DNA of 64,000 nt from Sphingomonas lycopersici (lineage in GTDB: Bacteria > Pseudomonadota > Alphaproteobacteria > Sphingomonadales > Sphingomonadaceae), in contig NZ_JANFAU010000007.1 in the NCBI RefSeq assembly GCF_026130605.1, forward strand, positions 1-64,000, in the 5' to 3' direction. Below, piece by piece: positions 34,970-43,843 of this stretch (the first letter of the stretch is position 1; each line of letters opens with the position of its first letter). The notes beneath the pieces were generated by a model, which ran no database searches, was not told where the DNA came from, and was given only the letters and a program-made list of their open reading frames with translations. Made by a program: the position numbers and the translations under genes.

Positions 34970-35563
34970 TTATCGGCCTGTCGGGCGCGACAGGCAAGCG
35001 ATCACCGCACGGACCGCGGCACGCGTTTCTTCGAGCGGGACATCGGTCGGGATGACGAAATCGGCCTGCGCGCGCTTTTCCGCATCGGGGGTCTGGCGGG
35101 CGAGAATCGCATCGAACTTCGCCGCGGTCATCCCCGGGCGTTCGAGCGTGCGCGCGCGCTGCACGTCAGGCGCGGCGGAGACCACCGCCACCTTGTCGAC
35201 GGCGCGATTCCCCCCGGTTTCGAACAGCAACGGCACGTCGAATAAAACAATCGGCGAATCAGCATGTTCCGCCAGAAAACGCGCACGCTCGGCGCCCACC
35301 GCGGGGTGAACGATCGCCTCCAGCGCCTTCATCGCCGCATCGTCGCCGAGCACCGCCGCGCCAAGCCTTTGCCGGTCGACACCGTCCGCCCCGGTGGTGC
35401 CGGGAAAGCGCGCCTCGATCGCCCCGACCAATGCCCCGCCGGGCCCCTGCAGCCGGTGCACCGCGGCGTCGGCGTCGAACACCGGCACGCCCTCCGCCGC
35501 GAACATCTTCGCGACGGTCGATTTGCCCATCCCGATCGATCCGGTGAGGCCGAGACGAATCAT
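34970..35563 (-). CDS. coaE: Dephospho-CoA kinase
   Basis: Last step of coenzyme A synthesis: phosphorylates dephospho-CoA. The 197-residue P-loop kinase shows GSIGMGKST at 8-16, FDADAAVH near 30-37 and a VPLLFE element near 109-114. The start overlaps the aroE stop by four bases. Confidence 0.95.
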   Translation of the reverse strand: MIRLGLTGSIGMGKSTVAKMFAAEGVPVFDADAAVHRLQGPGGALVGAIEARFPGTTGADGVDRQRLGAAVLGDDAAMKALEAIVHPAVGAERARFLAEHADSPIVLFDVPLLFETGGNRAVDKVAVVSAAPDVQRARTLERPGMTAAKFDAILARQTPDAEKRAQADFVIPTDVPLEETRAAVRAVIACLSRPTGR

Positions 35564-36372
35564 CCGGTCAGCCGCTCACGCAATTCCGCATCATGGACGC
35601 GCGGCGCGGGGCGGCCGAAGAACAATTCGAACGCCATCGCCGCCTGGCCGATCAGCATCTCCAGCCCGTCGATCGTCTCCAGCCCGCGCGCCTCAGCCTG
35701 GCGCAGCAGGTCGGTTTCGAGCGGGGCGTAGACGATGTCGTAGACGATCGCATCCTCGGGCAGCGGCGTGAGGTCGATTTCGAGCGGCGGCTGGCCCTTC
35801 ATCCCGAGCGCGCTGGTGTTGACCACCAGCTGCGCCGGCGGGAGCGCGGCGGACAGCGGGAGCGCATCGCCCTTCAACCCGAATCGCGCGAGCAACGCGG
35901 CGCCCTTTAACGGGCTGCGGTTGAGGATCGTCACCGCGCCGACCCCGGCCCGCGCCAGCGCGAACAGCACCGCGCGCGCCGCGCCGCCGGCGCCGATCAC
36001 CACCACCGGGGCGCCGGCCAGATCGACCTCGGCCAGCGGGGCGTAGAAGCCCGCCGCGTCGGTATTGGTGCCGAACACGCGGCCATCGGCATCGCGCACG
36101 ATCGTGTTCATCGCGCCGATCGACTCGCGCACCGCGCCGGGATCGTCGACCAGATCGAGCATCGCGATCTTGTGCGGGATCGTGACGTTGCAGCCGCGCC
36201 ACGCATCATCCCCACGCCGCTCGGCGATGAAGCGCGCGAGATCGTCCGCCATGACATGCGTCGCGCGATAATCCGCCTCGATCCCGAGCTTTTCGAGCCA
36301 GAATTCGTGGATCAGCGGCGATTTCGAATGGGCGATCGGATCGCCGATCACTTCGGCATAGGGACGGTTCAT
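35560..36372 (-). CDS. aroE: Shikimate dehydrogenase
   Basis: NADPH-dependent reduction of dehydroshikimate in aromatic synthesis. The 270-residue protein has the catalytic lysine in NVTIPHK (about 62-68), NTDAAGF (about 103-109) and the dinucleotide loop GAGGAARAV (about 125-133). The ATG overlaps the maf stop by four bases; an in-frame extension upstream is only a shadow of maf. Confidence 0.96.
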   Translation of the reverse strand: MNRPYAEVIGDPIAHSKSPLIHEFWLEKLGIEADYRATHVMADDLARFIAERRGDDAWRGCNVTIPHKIAMLDLVDDPGAVRESIGAMNTIVRDADGRVFGTNTDAAGFYAPLAEVDLAGAPVVVIGAGGAARAVLFALARAGVGAVTILNRSPLKGAALLARFGLKGDALPLSAALPPAQLVVNTSALGMKGQPPLEIDLTPLPEDAIVYDIVYAPLETDLLRQAEARGLETIDGLEMLIGQAAMAFELFFGRPAPRVHDAELRERLTG

Positions 36373-36959
36373 GCCAGCAGCACCCCGCGTTCGCGCAAAT
36401 AGGATAGGAGCGGGAGCAGCGGCATACCGAGCACGGTGAACTGGCTGCCCTCGATCCGGCTGAACAATTGCACCCCGGGACCCTCGATCCGGAAGCAGCC
36501 GACGCAGCCGGCGATCGCGGGCCATTCGGCATCGAGATAGGCCTCGATAAACGCCGGGGAGAGCGGCCGGACGAACATCCTGGCGCGGTCGACATGCCGC
36601 CATACCGCGCGGCCGCCCTCGGCGATCACCGCCGCGCTGACCAGATCGTGGCGCTTGCCCGACATCAGCCGGAGATGCTCGGCCGCCTGATCGCGGCTCT
36701 CGGGCTTGTCGAGGATCGTTCCGTCTTCGAGTACCGCGAGCGAATCCGAGCCGAGCACCAAAGCCTGCGGCTCGCGCTGCGAGACCTTCAATGCCTTGAG
36801 CTCGGCGAGCGCATCGGCGAGATCGCGCGGCGGACGCCCGGCGAGCGCAAGCTTGGCCGCGGCTTCGTCGACATGCGCGGGCTGCGCCGAAAACGGCACC
36901 CCCGCCGCGTCGAGCATCGCGCGGCGCGAGGCGGATTGCGAGGCGAGCACCAGCTTCAT
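36369..36959 (-). CDS. maf: Maf family nucleotide pyrophosphatase
   Basis: A 196-residue house-cleaning pyrophosphatase hydrolysing non-canonical or canonical nucleoside triphosphates. Maf motifs: LASQSASRRAML (about 4-15) near the start and LGSDSLAVL near 70. The YceF or Maf subtype is not decidable by eye. Its start shares one base with the DUF299 stop. Confidence 0.93.
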   Translation of the reverse strand: MKLVLASQSASRRAMLDAAGVPFSAQPAHVDEAAAKLALAGRPPRDLADALAELKALKVSQREPQALVLGSDSLAVLEDGTILDKPESRDQAAEHLRLMSGKRHDLVSAAVIAEGGRAVWRHVDRARMFVRPLSPAFIEAYLDAEWPAIAGCVGCFRIEGPGVQLFSRIEGSQFTVLGMPLLPLLSYLRERGVLLA

Positions 36960-37786
36960 CAATCGGTCACCACCGCATTGCCCTGTCGTTCGTTGCACAA
37001 GGCGATCACCGCCGCGGCGGTCTCCTCAATCGAGCGGCGGGTGACGTCGATCACCGGCCAGCCGTTGTCGGCGAACATGCGGCGCGCGAAGGCGATCTCA
37101 CGCGACACCGATTCCTGATCGACATACGCGGTCTCGGGCGCCTGATTGAGCGACAGCAAGCGGTTGCGCCGCACCTGGATCAGCCGGTCGGCGCTGGTGG
37201 TGAGCCCGACGACCAGCGGCTTCTTGAGCCGGTAGAGCAACGCCGGCGGCGGGCTTTCGACGACGATCGGGATATTGGCGACCTTATAGCCGCGATTGGC
37301 GAGATAGATGGCGGTCGGCGTCTTGGACGAGCGGCTGACCCCGGCCAATACGACATCGGCCTCCTCCCAATCCTCCGCGCCGATCCCGTCGTCATGCGCG
37401 ATCGTAAACTGGATCGCGTCGACGCGTTCGAAATAGGCCGCATCGAGCGCATGCTGGCGGCCGGGGCGCCCCTTGGCCTGCTGGCCGAGCAGATCGGAAA
37501 GCGCATCGGTCACCCGGTCGAGCGGCGCGACCATCGGCAGCCCGAGCGCCTGGCAGCGCTGTTCGAGCGCGCCGCGGGTCGCCGGATTGACCAGAGTATA
37601 GATCACAAGCCCCGGATTTTGCGCGATTTCCTGAAGAATGCGATCGAGGTGCGCCTCGGTCCGCACCATCGGCCAGAAATGCCGCACGGTTTCGACATCG
37701 TCGAACTGGGCAAGCGCGGCCTTGGCGATATTCTCCAGCGTCTCGCCGGTGGAATCCGACAAGAGGTGGAGGTGCAGCCTGATCAT
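36959..37786 (-). CDS. Pyruvate, water dikinase regulatory protein (DUF299)
   Basis: A 275-residue bifunctional kinase/phosphorylase that controls PEP synthetase or pyruvate phosphate dikinase. The P-loop-like motif GVSRSSKTP lies near 149-157. In alphaproteobacteria this gene flanks the replication origin opposite hemE, exactly as here. Translation is taken from the ATG giving MIRLHLHLLSDSTGET; the frame continues upstream into the origin without family similarity. Confidence 0.94.
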   Translation of the reverse strand: MIRLHLHLLSDSTGETLENIAKAALAQFDDVETVRHFWPMVRTEAHLDRILQEIAQNPGLVIYTLVNPATRGALEQRCQALGLPMVAPLDRVTDALSDLLGQQAKGRPGRQHALDAAYFERVDAIQFTIAHDDGIGAEDWEEADVVLAGVSRSSKTPTAIYLANRGYKVANIPIVVESPPPALLYRLKKPLVVGLTTSADRLIQVRRNRLLSLNQAPETAYVDQESVSREIAFARRMFADNGWPVIDVTRRSIEETAAAVIALCNERQGNAVVTD

Positions 37787-38091
37787 CAACCGAACGAACC
37801 TGTGGAAAACATGGGGACAAGCGCTAGCGCAACCCAACCCCCGCGCCAAGGCGCAACCCCGGGCGTGGAAAAGCGATGATTCGTCCACAACGCGATCCAC
37901 GCCGACGATATCCTTCAACAGCCTGTGGATAGCGGGGATGCACTGCGCCGAATCCGTGCGATTCAAGCGAACGCGATGCGGTCAAGCTGTTGGCATTTCG
38001 GTGAGCGAGGCATAAGCCCCGCAACCCACGCGCCAACAGCATCAACATTCTCTTTTGACTCTTCTCTCTTTAGAAGGACGCGTAACTTCCG
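37787..38091. other. Putative chromosomal replication origin (oriC)
   Basis: A 305-base divergent gap between the DUF299 gene and hemE, the origin location known in Caulobacter and Rickettsia. It holds four DnaA-box-like 9-mers: TGTGGAAAA 37801, CGTGGAAAA 37864, TCGTCCACA 37881 (minus strand) and TGTGGATAG 37924. The first and last have one mismatch to TGTGGATAA. GANTC sites occur at 37878, 37950, 37960 and 38057. An AT-rich stretch (38041-38074) next to hemE could be the unwinding element. Genes on both sides point away from it. Confidence 0.75.
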
Positions 38092-39114
38092 GTGACCAAA
38101 GCCCTGCTCAACGTCCTCAAGGGAGACAAACCGGCGATCCCGCCGATGTGGCTCATGCGACAGGCCGGGCGCTATCTGCCCGAATATCGCACGCTGCGGG
38201 CGCAGAAGGGCGGGTTCCTCGCGCTTGCCACCGATCCCGATGCCGCCGCCGAGGTCACCGTCCAGCCGATCCGCCGTTTCGGCTTCGACGGCGCGATCCT
38301 GTTTTCCGACATCCTGATGGTGCCTTGGGCGCTGGGGCAGGATCTGACCTTCGGGCCGGGCGAGGGGCCGCGGCTCGCGCCCGCGCTCGCGACGCATCCG
38401 CTCGACGCGCTCGAGCGAGTCGGCGAGCGGCTCGATCCGGTCTATCAGACGGTGCGGCGGGTGAAGGCGCTGCTCGCCCCCGAAACCACCTTCCTCGGCT
38501 TCGCGGGAAGCCCGTGGACCGTCGCCACCTATATGGTCGCCGGGCAGGGCAGCCGCGACCAGAGCGAGACGCGCAGCTTCGCCTATCGCGACCCCGCCGC
38601 CTTCACCGCGATCGTCGACGCGATCGTCGCGATGACGGTCGATTATCTCTCGGGGCAGATCGCCGCCGGGGTCGAGGCGGTGCAATTGTTCGATAGCTGG
38701 GCGGGGAGCCTGTCGCCCGAGCAATTCGAACGCTGGGTGATCGCCCCCAATGCCGCGATCGTCCGCGCGCTCAAGGCGCGGCATCCCGACGTTCCGGTGA
38801 TCGGCTTTCCCAAGGGCGCGGGGGGCAAGCTTGCCGCTTATGCCGCGGGCACCGCGGTCGATGCGATCGGGCTCGATGAAACGGTCGATCCCGTCTGGGC
38901 CGATGCGATATTGCCTAAGGGTTTGCCGGTGCAGGGGAATCTCGATCCGCTTGTGCTCGAGGCGGGGGGCGAATCATTGGCGCGCAGCGTCGATCGGGTG
39001 CTTGCGGCATTCGGCGATCGGCCACACATCTTCAACCTGGGACATGGCATCGGGCAGCACACCCCGATCGCGCATGTCGAGCAGCTCGTGGCGCGAGTGC
39101 GGAAGGAATATTGA
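38092..39114 (+). CDS. hemE: Uroporphyrinogen decarboxylase
   Basis: Removes four carboxyl groups from uroporphyrinogen III on the path to haem. The 340-residue protein starts (GTG) just after an AT-rich stretch and shows PPMWLMRQAGRYLPEYR (about 17-33) and GFAGSPWTVATYM (about 136-148). It flanks the putative origin. Confidence 0.96.
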   Translation: MTKALLNVLKGDKPAIPPMWLMRQAGRYLPEYRTLRAQKGGFLALATDPDAAAEVTVQPIRRFGFDGAILFSDILMVPWALGQDLTFGPGEGPRLAPALATHPLDALERVGERLDPVYQTVRRVKALLAPETTFLGFAGSPWTVATYMVAGQGSRDQSETRSFAYRDPAAFTAIVDAIVAMTVDYLSGQIAAGVEAVQLFDSWAGSLSPEQFERWVIAPNAAIVRALKARHPDVPVIGFPKGAGGKLAAYAAGTAVDAIGLDETVDPVWADAILPKGLPVQGNLDPLVLEAGGESLARSVDRVLAAFGDRPHIFNLGHGIGQHTPIAHVEQLVARVRKEY

Positions 39115-39122
39115 GCTTTTTT

Positions 39123-39163
39123 CGTTCGGGGCGGGCCTGTCAGGACAAGCTCGGCCCGAACGG
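39123..39163. repeat. Dispersed hairpin repeat family A, degenerate copy 3
   Basis: A shortened inverted repeat: CGTTCGGGGCGGGCCTGTC against GACAAGCTCGGCCCGAACG. It lies 9 bases after hemE. Confidence 0.6.
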
Positions 39164-39196
39164 GACGGATTGGGTTTGGAATAGCGGAGGCACAGG

Positions 39197-39655
39197 ATGG
39201 AGCCGGGTTTCCTCGGTGCGGCCTATAATTGGGTAAAGGCGGCGCATGTGATTTTCGTCATCTTCTGGATGGCGGGGATGTTCATGCTGCCGCGCTATCT
39301 GGTCTATCATCAGGAAGGGCTGAGCGATCCGGTCGATGCGGCGCGCTGGGTCGAGCGCGAGCGGCGGCTGCGGCGGATCATCCTCACCCCGGCGATGATC
39401 CTCGTCTGGGTGTTCGGCCTGCTACTGGCGGCCAATATCGGGCTGTTCGCGGGGGGGACCGGGCTCGGCTGGCTCCACGCCAAGATCGCGATCGTCGTGC
39501 TCCTGTCGGGCTATCACGGCTGGGCGGTCGGCTATTCGAAGAAACTCGCCGCGGGCAAGGCGACGATCAGCAACCGCGGTTTGCGGATGATGAACGAGAT
39601 TCCCGCGCTCACCGTGACGCTGATCGTGATTCTGGTGATCGTGCGGCCATTCTGA
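39197..39655 (+). CDS. hemJ: Protoporphyrinogen oxidase HemJ
   Basis: A 152-residue inner-membrane protein with four helices. The conserved His is in AAHVIFVIFWMAGMF (about 16-30) and a second His and Lys lie in LHAKIAIVV (about 94-102). HemJ oxidises protoporphyrinogen IX in haem synthesis, and hemE is directly upstream, supporting the call. It is often named CopD-like by domain alone. Confidence 0.92.
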   Translation: MEPGFLGAAYNWVKAAHVIFVIFWMAGMFMLPRYLVYHQEGLSDPVDAARWVERERRLRRIILTPAMILVWVFGLLLAANIGLFAGGTGLGWLHAKIAIVVLLSGYHGWAVGYSKKLAAGKATISNRGLRMMNEIPALTVTLIVILVIVRPF

Positions 39656-39817
39656 GCCTTGCCCGTCACCCGCCGCTTGACTTGGCGGCGGTGTGTTCTT
39701 ACGTCGACGCAACGGTAGGGCTTATCCTGTCCTGCCGCCTCCCTATAGCATCGTTCGCCAGCGTATCTCGCCGTCCGAGCTGACTCCCCCTACCGATCCC
39801 ATCGGGACACGACACAC

Positions 39818-41074
39818 ATGCATTTGAAAGATTTGAAGAAGAAAGCTCCGGCGGATCTGGTCCAGCTGGCCGAGGAGCTTGGCGTCGAGGGGTCTTCGAC
39901 CCTGCGCAAACAGGATCTGATGTTCGCCATCCTCAAGGTCCAGGCCGAGAATGGCGACCAGATCATGGGCGAAGGCACGATCGAGGTGCTGCCCGACGGC
40001 TTCGGCTTCCTGCGCAGCGCGCAGGCCAATTATCTCGCCGGCCCCGACGACATCTATGTCTCGCCCAACCAGGTCCGCAAGTTCGGGCTGCGCACCGGCG
40101 ATACGGTTGAAGGCGAGATTCGCGCGCCCAAGGACGGCGAGCGCTATTTCGCGCTGACCCGGCTGATCAGCGTCAATTTCGAAGAGCCCGAAAAGGTTCG
40201 CCACCGGGTCAATTTCGACAATCTCACCCCGCTCTATCCCGACGAGCGGCTGAAGATGGAAATCGAGGATCCGACGATCAAGGACAAGTCGGGCCGCGTG
40301 CTCGATGTCGTCGCGCCGATCGGCAAGGGCCAGCGCTGCCTGATCGTCGCCCCGCCGCGCGTCGGCAAGACGATCATGATGCAGAATATCGCGCGCGCGA
40401 TCAGCCACAATCACCCCGAGGTGTTCCTGATCGTCCTGCTGATCGACGAGCGCCCCGAAGAAGTCACCGACATGCAGCGCACGGTGAACGGCGAGGTCGT
40501 CTCCTCGACCTTCGACGAGCCGGCGACGCGCCATGTGCAGGTCGCCGAAATGGTGATCGAAAAGGCCAAGCGGCTGGTCGAGCACAAGAAGGACGTGGTG
40601 ATCCTGCTCGACAACATCACCCGTTTGGGTCGCGCCTACAACACCGTCGTCCCCTCGTCGGGCAAGGTGCTGACCGGCGGTGTCGACGCCAATGCGTTGC
40701 AGCGCCCGAAGCGCTTCTTCGGTGCGGCGCGCAACATTGAGGAGGGCGGCTCGCTCACCATCATCTCGACCTCGCTGATCGATACCGGCAGCCGGATGGA
40801 CGAAGTGATCTTCGAAGAGTTCAAGGGCACCGGCAACGCCGAAATCGTGCTCGATCGCAAGGTCGCCGACAAGCGCATCTTCCCGGCGATCGACGTCGGC
40901 AAGTCCGGCACCCGCAAGGAGGAATTGCTGGTCGAGAAGGGCACGCTGAGCAAGATGTGGGTGCTGCGCCGCATCCTGATGCAGATGGGCACCGTCGATG
41001 CGATGGAATTCCTGCTCGGCAAGATGAAGGATTCGAAGACCAACGAGGATTTCTTCGAAAGCATGAATCAATAA
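39818..41074 (+). CDS. rho: Transcription termination factor Rho
   Basis: RNA-dependent hexameric ATPase that ends transcription. The 418-residue protein begins [11 protein letters not shown]. The RNA-binding cold-shock-like domain (about 50-120) contains GFGFLRS, and the P-loop is PPRVGKT (about 178-184). Normal length without the inserts seen in some groups. A perfect 15-base-pair hairpin and an intrinsic terminator follow the stop. Confidence 0.97.
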   Translation: MHLKDLKKKAPADLVQLAEELGVEGSSTLRKQDLMFAILKVQAENGDQIMGEGTIEVLPDGFGFLRSAQANYLAGPDDIYVSPNQVRKFGLRTGDTVEGEIRAPKDGERYFALTRLISVNFEEPEKVRHRVNFDNLTPLYPDERLKMEIEDPTIKDKSGRVLDVVAPIGKGQRCLIVAPPRVGKTIMMQNIARAISHNHPEVFLIVLLIDERPEEVTDMQRTVNGEVVSSTFDEPATRHVQVAEMVIEKAKRLVEHKKDVVILLDNITRLGRAYNTVVPSSGKVLTGGVDANALQRPKRFFGAARNIEEGGSLTIISTSLIDTGSRMDEVIFEEFKGTGNAEIVLDRKVADKRIFPAIDVGKSGTRKEELLVEKGTLSKMWVLRRILMQMGTVDAMEFLLGKMKDSKTNEDFFESMNQ

Positions 41075-41078
41075 CCGA

Positions 41079-41111
41079 GCGTGGCCTGCCGCATGCTGCG
41101 GCAGGCCACGC
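41079..41111 (+). repeat. Perfect hairpin after rho
   Basis: Arms 41079-41093 and 41097-41111 are exact complements (core GTGGCCTGCCGCA, three-base loop). No T-run follows. It lies five bases after the rho stop. Confidence 0.85.
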
Positions 41112-41117
41112 CGGTTC

Positions 41118-41169
41118 GGCCGGCGGTGGCGCAAGCGAACCCGTCCGACGGCGTGGCTTTGCCACGCCG
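41118..41169. repeat. Dispersed repeat family C, copy 2
   Basis: Core GCGAACCCGTCCGACGGCG, then the hairpin GGCGTGGC/GCCACGCC. Here the hairpin is followed by T5 and so doubles as the terminator listed separately. Confidence 0.75.
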
Positions 41170-41174
41170 TTTTT
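41149..41174 (+). terminator. Intrinsic terminator of the rho transcript
   Basis: Nine-base-pair stem CGGCGTGGC/GCCACGCCG with loop TTT, followed by TTTTT. It is the 3' hairpin of a family C repeat. Confidence 0.8.
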
Positions 41175-41301
41175 CGTTTGTGGTCCTCTCTGCTCCGCTC
41201 CCTGGTGAAGGGAGGGGAGAATAGCGCCACCCGAACCACAGTTGACGTGACCTTGCCCCGCCATCCTAGTATCACGCGGACTTCACCCGGGAGTTTTCGC
41301 G

Positions 41302-42021
41302 TTGATCCTTACCTTCCTCGCTGCGGCGGCCGCCATTCAGGGGCCGGGTTCGCTCGGCGACATCTGGCAGCATATTATCGCTGATTTCTCGAACCTCGGC
41401 GATCCCGCCGCGCTCGCGGCATTCGGCCAGGTGCTGATGATCGATCTGGTGCTGGCGGGCGACAATGCGATCGTCGTCGGCGCGCTTGCCGCGGGGCTGC
41501 CCGCCGATCAGCGCCGCAAGGTGATCCTGATCGGCATCGCCGCCGCGCTGGTGCTGCGGATCGTCTTCGCGCTGATGGTCACCTGGCTGATGGGAATCGT
41601 CGGGCTGATCTTCGCCGGCGGGCTGCTGCTGCTCTGGGTGAGCTGGAAATTCTGGCGCGAGATCAGGAGCGGGGGCCATGCCGCCGACCAGGCGGACGAC
41701 AGCCAGCAATCGGGGCTTGCCCCCGCCAAGAGCTTCGTCGGCGCGGCCTGGGCCGTGGCAGTAGCAGACGTGTCGATGAGCCTCGACAATGTGCTCGCGG
41801 TGGCGGGCGCGGCGCGCGAACATCCCGGGATCCTCGTCGTCGGCTTGCTGCTGTCGGTCGCGCTGATGGGGATCGCGGCCAATGCGATCGCGCGCGTCAT
41901 CGATCGCTATCGCTGGATCGCTTACGTCGGGCTGGCGGTGATCGTGTTCGTCGCGTTCAAGATGATCTACGAAGGCTGGATCGGCACCGACAGCACGCAG
42001 GGATTGATAATGTTGTTCTGA
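41302..42021 (+). CDS. TerC family membrane protein
   Basis: A 239-residue integral membrane protein with about seven helices. The TerC signatures are DLVLAGDNAIVVGALA (about 48-63) and SMSLDNVLAVAGAA (about 158-171), whose acidic residues are thought to bind metal. Family roles include manganese export and tellurite resistance; the substrate is not decidable here. The start is a TTG. Confidence 0.9.
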   Translation: MILTFLAAAAAIQGPGSLGDIWQHIIADFSNLGDPAALAAFGQVLMIDLVLAGDNAIVVGALAAGLPADQRRKVILIGIAAALVLRIVFALMVTWLMGIVGLIFAGGLLLLWVSWKFWREIRSGGHAADQADDSQQSGLAPAKSFVGAAWAVAVADVSMSLDNVLAVAGAAREHPGILVVGLLLSVALMGIAANAIARVIDRYRWIAYVGLAVIVFVAFKMIYEGWIGTDSTQGLIMLF

Positions 42022-42089
42022 ACGCCGGGTTCACGGCGCATTCAATGGCCGCAGGCGACAAGCGGAATCGAACTTTGGAGGTTTTTGGC

Positions 42090-42698
42090 GTGAAATCCAT
42101 GCTGCTGCCGTTTGCCGCCGCGATCGCGATCGCGGCCCCCGCCGTGGCGCAGAACGGCGATCTGGCGCAGGTCCAGCGCCATCTGTCGGCGGTCAGCAGC
42201 ATGACCGCCGCGTTCAGCCAGACCGACCGCAACGGCAAGGTGCTCACCGGCGCGCTGACCTTGAAGAAGCCGGGCAAGATCCGCTTCCAATATGAAAAGG
42301 GCGTGCCGATCCTGATCGTCGGCGATGGCAAGGCGCTGACCTTCATCGATTATTCGGTGAAGCAGGTGCAGCGCTGGCCGATCGGCAACACGCCGCTGAG
42401 CGTGCTGATCAACCCCGACAAGGATATCGGCCGCTTCGCCAAGGTGGTGCCCTCGGCCGATCCGCGCGTGCTGTCGGTCGAAGGCTATGACGCCAAGCAT
42501 CCCGAATATGGCCGGATCACTTTGGTGTTCGCGCGCGAGGCGAGCGCCCCCGGCGGGCTGATGCTGCAGGGCTGGGTGATGCTCGACAGCCAGGGCAACC
42601 GCACGACGATCCGGCTGTCGGATCAGCGCTTCAACGCGCCGGTGGACGACGGAACGTTCCGCTGGAACGACCCGCGGAGGAATTCCACTCACAGTTAG
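42090..42698 (+). CDS. lolA: Outer membrane lipoprotein carrier LolA
   Basis: A periplasmic chaperone that ferries lipoproteins from LolCDE to the outer membrane. The 202-residue precursor has a signal peptide (about 1-21, ending APAVAQ) and a LolA fold: MTAAFSQTDRNGK (about 38-50) and LKKPGKIRFQYEKG (about 58-71). The start is GTG 42090 with GGAGG nine bases upstream; an earlier ATG at 42045 would place 15 polar residues before the signal peptide. Confidence 0.92.
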   Translation: MKSMLLPFAAAIAIAAPAVAQNGDLAQVQRHLSAVSSMTAAFSQTDRNGKVLTGALTLKKPGKIRFQYEKGVPILIVGDGKALTFIDYSVKQVQRWPIGNTPLSVLINPDKDIGRFAKVVPSADPRVLSVEGYDAKHPEYGRITLVFAREASAPGGLMLQGWVMLDSQGNRTTIRLSDQRFNAPVDDGTFRWNDPRRNSTHS

Positions 42699-42848
42699 TG
42701 GCGTTTCCTTACAATCGTTCACCTCAGCGACAGGATTGACCGCTTAAAAGACAGTTCGTGGAAGCGAGGCCTTCGGGATTTTCCCCCTGTTGCCCGAATC
42801 TCCCTTGCTTCCCCTGCGTGACGAACGTCAGGCTGGCCCTCGCTCCAA

Positions 42849-42865
42849 GCCCCCGGAGCGGGGGC
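42849..42865 (+). terminator. Possible terminator downstream of lolA
   Basis: Stem GCCCCC/GGGGGC with loop GGAGC, followed by CTTAGCATTT. Weak T-run; 150 bases past the stop. Confidence 0.4.
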
Positions 42866-42920
42866 CTTAGCATTTAGCGCAGCGCGGCAGCCGGCCCACC
42901 CGGCTGACTCGCGCAAGCTC

Positions 42921-42972
42921 GGGCGGCGGGTCGCGCAGCGAACCCGTTCGACGGCGTGGCTTCGCCACGCCG
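42921..42972. repeat. Dispersed repeat family C, copy 3
   Basis: GCGAACCCGTTCGACGGCG followed by hairpin GGCGTGGC-TTC-GCCACGCC. Same layout as at 41118 but with no T-run. Confidence 0.75.
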
Positions 42973-42973
42973 C

Positions 42974-43021
42974 CACCTACCTTTCGCGAAGATTATCCTG
43001 GTGGGAAACGGGCCGGTGCCG
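42974..43021. repeat. Hairpin repeat family B, remnant
   Basis: Retains the loop (ATTATCCTGGTGGGA) and the right end CGGGCCGGTGCCG; the left arm is lost. It directly abuts the family C copy. Confidence 0.6.
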
Positions 43022-43060
43022 TCTGGCGCAGCGCTATCGCCCCCGCTAAAGCCCTGTCCC

Positions 43061-43843
43061 GTGAAGATCGTCAGCTGGAATATCAATTCGGTGCGGTTCC
43101 GCATCGGCATCGTCGAACAGTTTCTGCGCGAGGCCTCGCCGGATATCCTGTGTCTTCAGGAAACCAAGGTGATCGACGGGGATTTTCCCGCGGCGCCGTT
43201 CCGCGCGCTCGGTTACGATCATATTCTGATCCACGGCCAGCGGATGCATCACGGCGTCGCGATCGTCTCGCGCGTGCCGCTCGTCGAGGACGACCGGTTC
43301 GACTGGCAGGCCAATAAGGAAGCGCGGCATATCGGCGTCCGGCTGCCTAACGGGGTGCGGCTCGAGAATGTCTATGTCCCCGCCGGGGGCGACATCCCGG
43401 ATCGCGATCTCAACCCCAAATTCGGCCAGAAGCTCGATTTCGTCCAGCGGATGACCGATTGGTCGGCGAAGCTCGATTGCCCGACGATCCTCACCGGCGA
43501 TTTCAACATCGCGCCGCTGCCGAGCGACGTGTGGAGCCACAAGGCGCTGCTCAAGGTGGTGAGCCATACGCCGATCGAGGTCGAGGCGCTCGACCGGCTC
43601 AAGGCGTCGAACGACTGGGTCGATCTCGGGCGGCATTTCTATCCCGCCCCGGCGCGGCTCCACAGCTGGTGGAGCTATCGCTCGCCCGACTGGACCAAGA
43701 ACGATCGCGGCCGCCGGCTCGATCATATGTGGGCGACCGGCGAGGTGGCGAAAGCCGCGCGCGCACACCATGTGTTCGAGGCGTGCCGCGCGTGGGAAAA
43801 GCCGTCCGACCATGTTCCGATCATGACCGAGTTCGATTTTTGA
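43061..43843 (+). CDS. xth: Exodeoxyribonuclease III
   Basis: AP endonuclease and 3'-5' exonuclease of base-excision repair. The 260-residue protein has QETK (about 31-34) for metal binding, GDFNIAP near 147-153 and a C-terminal catalytic SDHVPI. The GTG giving VKIVSWNINSVR is the natural start; the open frame upstream is inside the repeats. The stop overlaps the ribA start by three bases. Confidence 0.95.
   Translation: MKIVSWNINSVRFRIGIVEQFLREASPDILCLQETKVIDGDFPAAPFRALGYDHILIHGQRMHHGVAIVSRVPLVEDDRFDWQANKEARHIGVRLPNGVRLENVYVPAGGDIPDRDLNPKFGQKLDFVQRMTDWSAKLDCPTILTGDFNIAPLPSDVWSHKALLKVVSHTPIEVEALDRLKASNDWVDLGRHFYPAPARLHSWWSYRSPDWTKNDRGRRLDHMWATGEVAKAARAHHVFEACRAWEKPSDHVPIMTEFDF

Larger units (their letters stand above)
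42699..43060. other. Non-coding gap with stacked repeats
   Basis: No gene seen in 362 bases. It holds a possible lolA terminator (42849-42865), a family C repeat (42921-42972) and a family B remnant (42974-43021) running up to the xth start. Confidence 0.6.

Noticed and set aside
42956..43060. N-terminal extension of xth
   Set aside because: It would be encoded by repeat DNA; the protein family begins exactly at the GTG at 43061.
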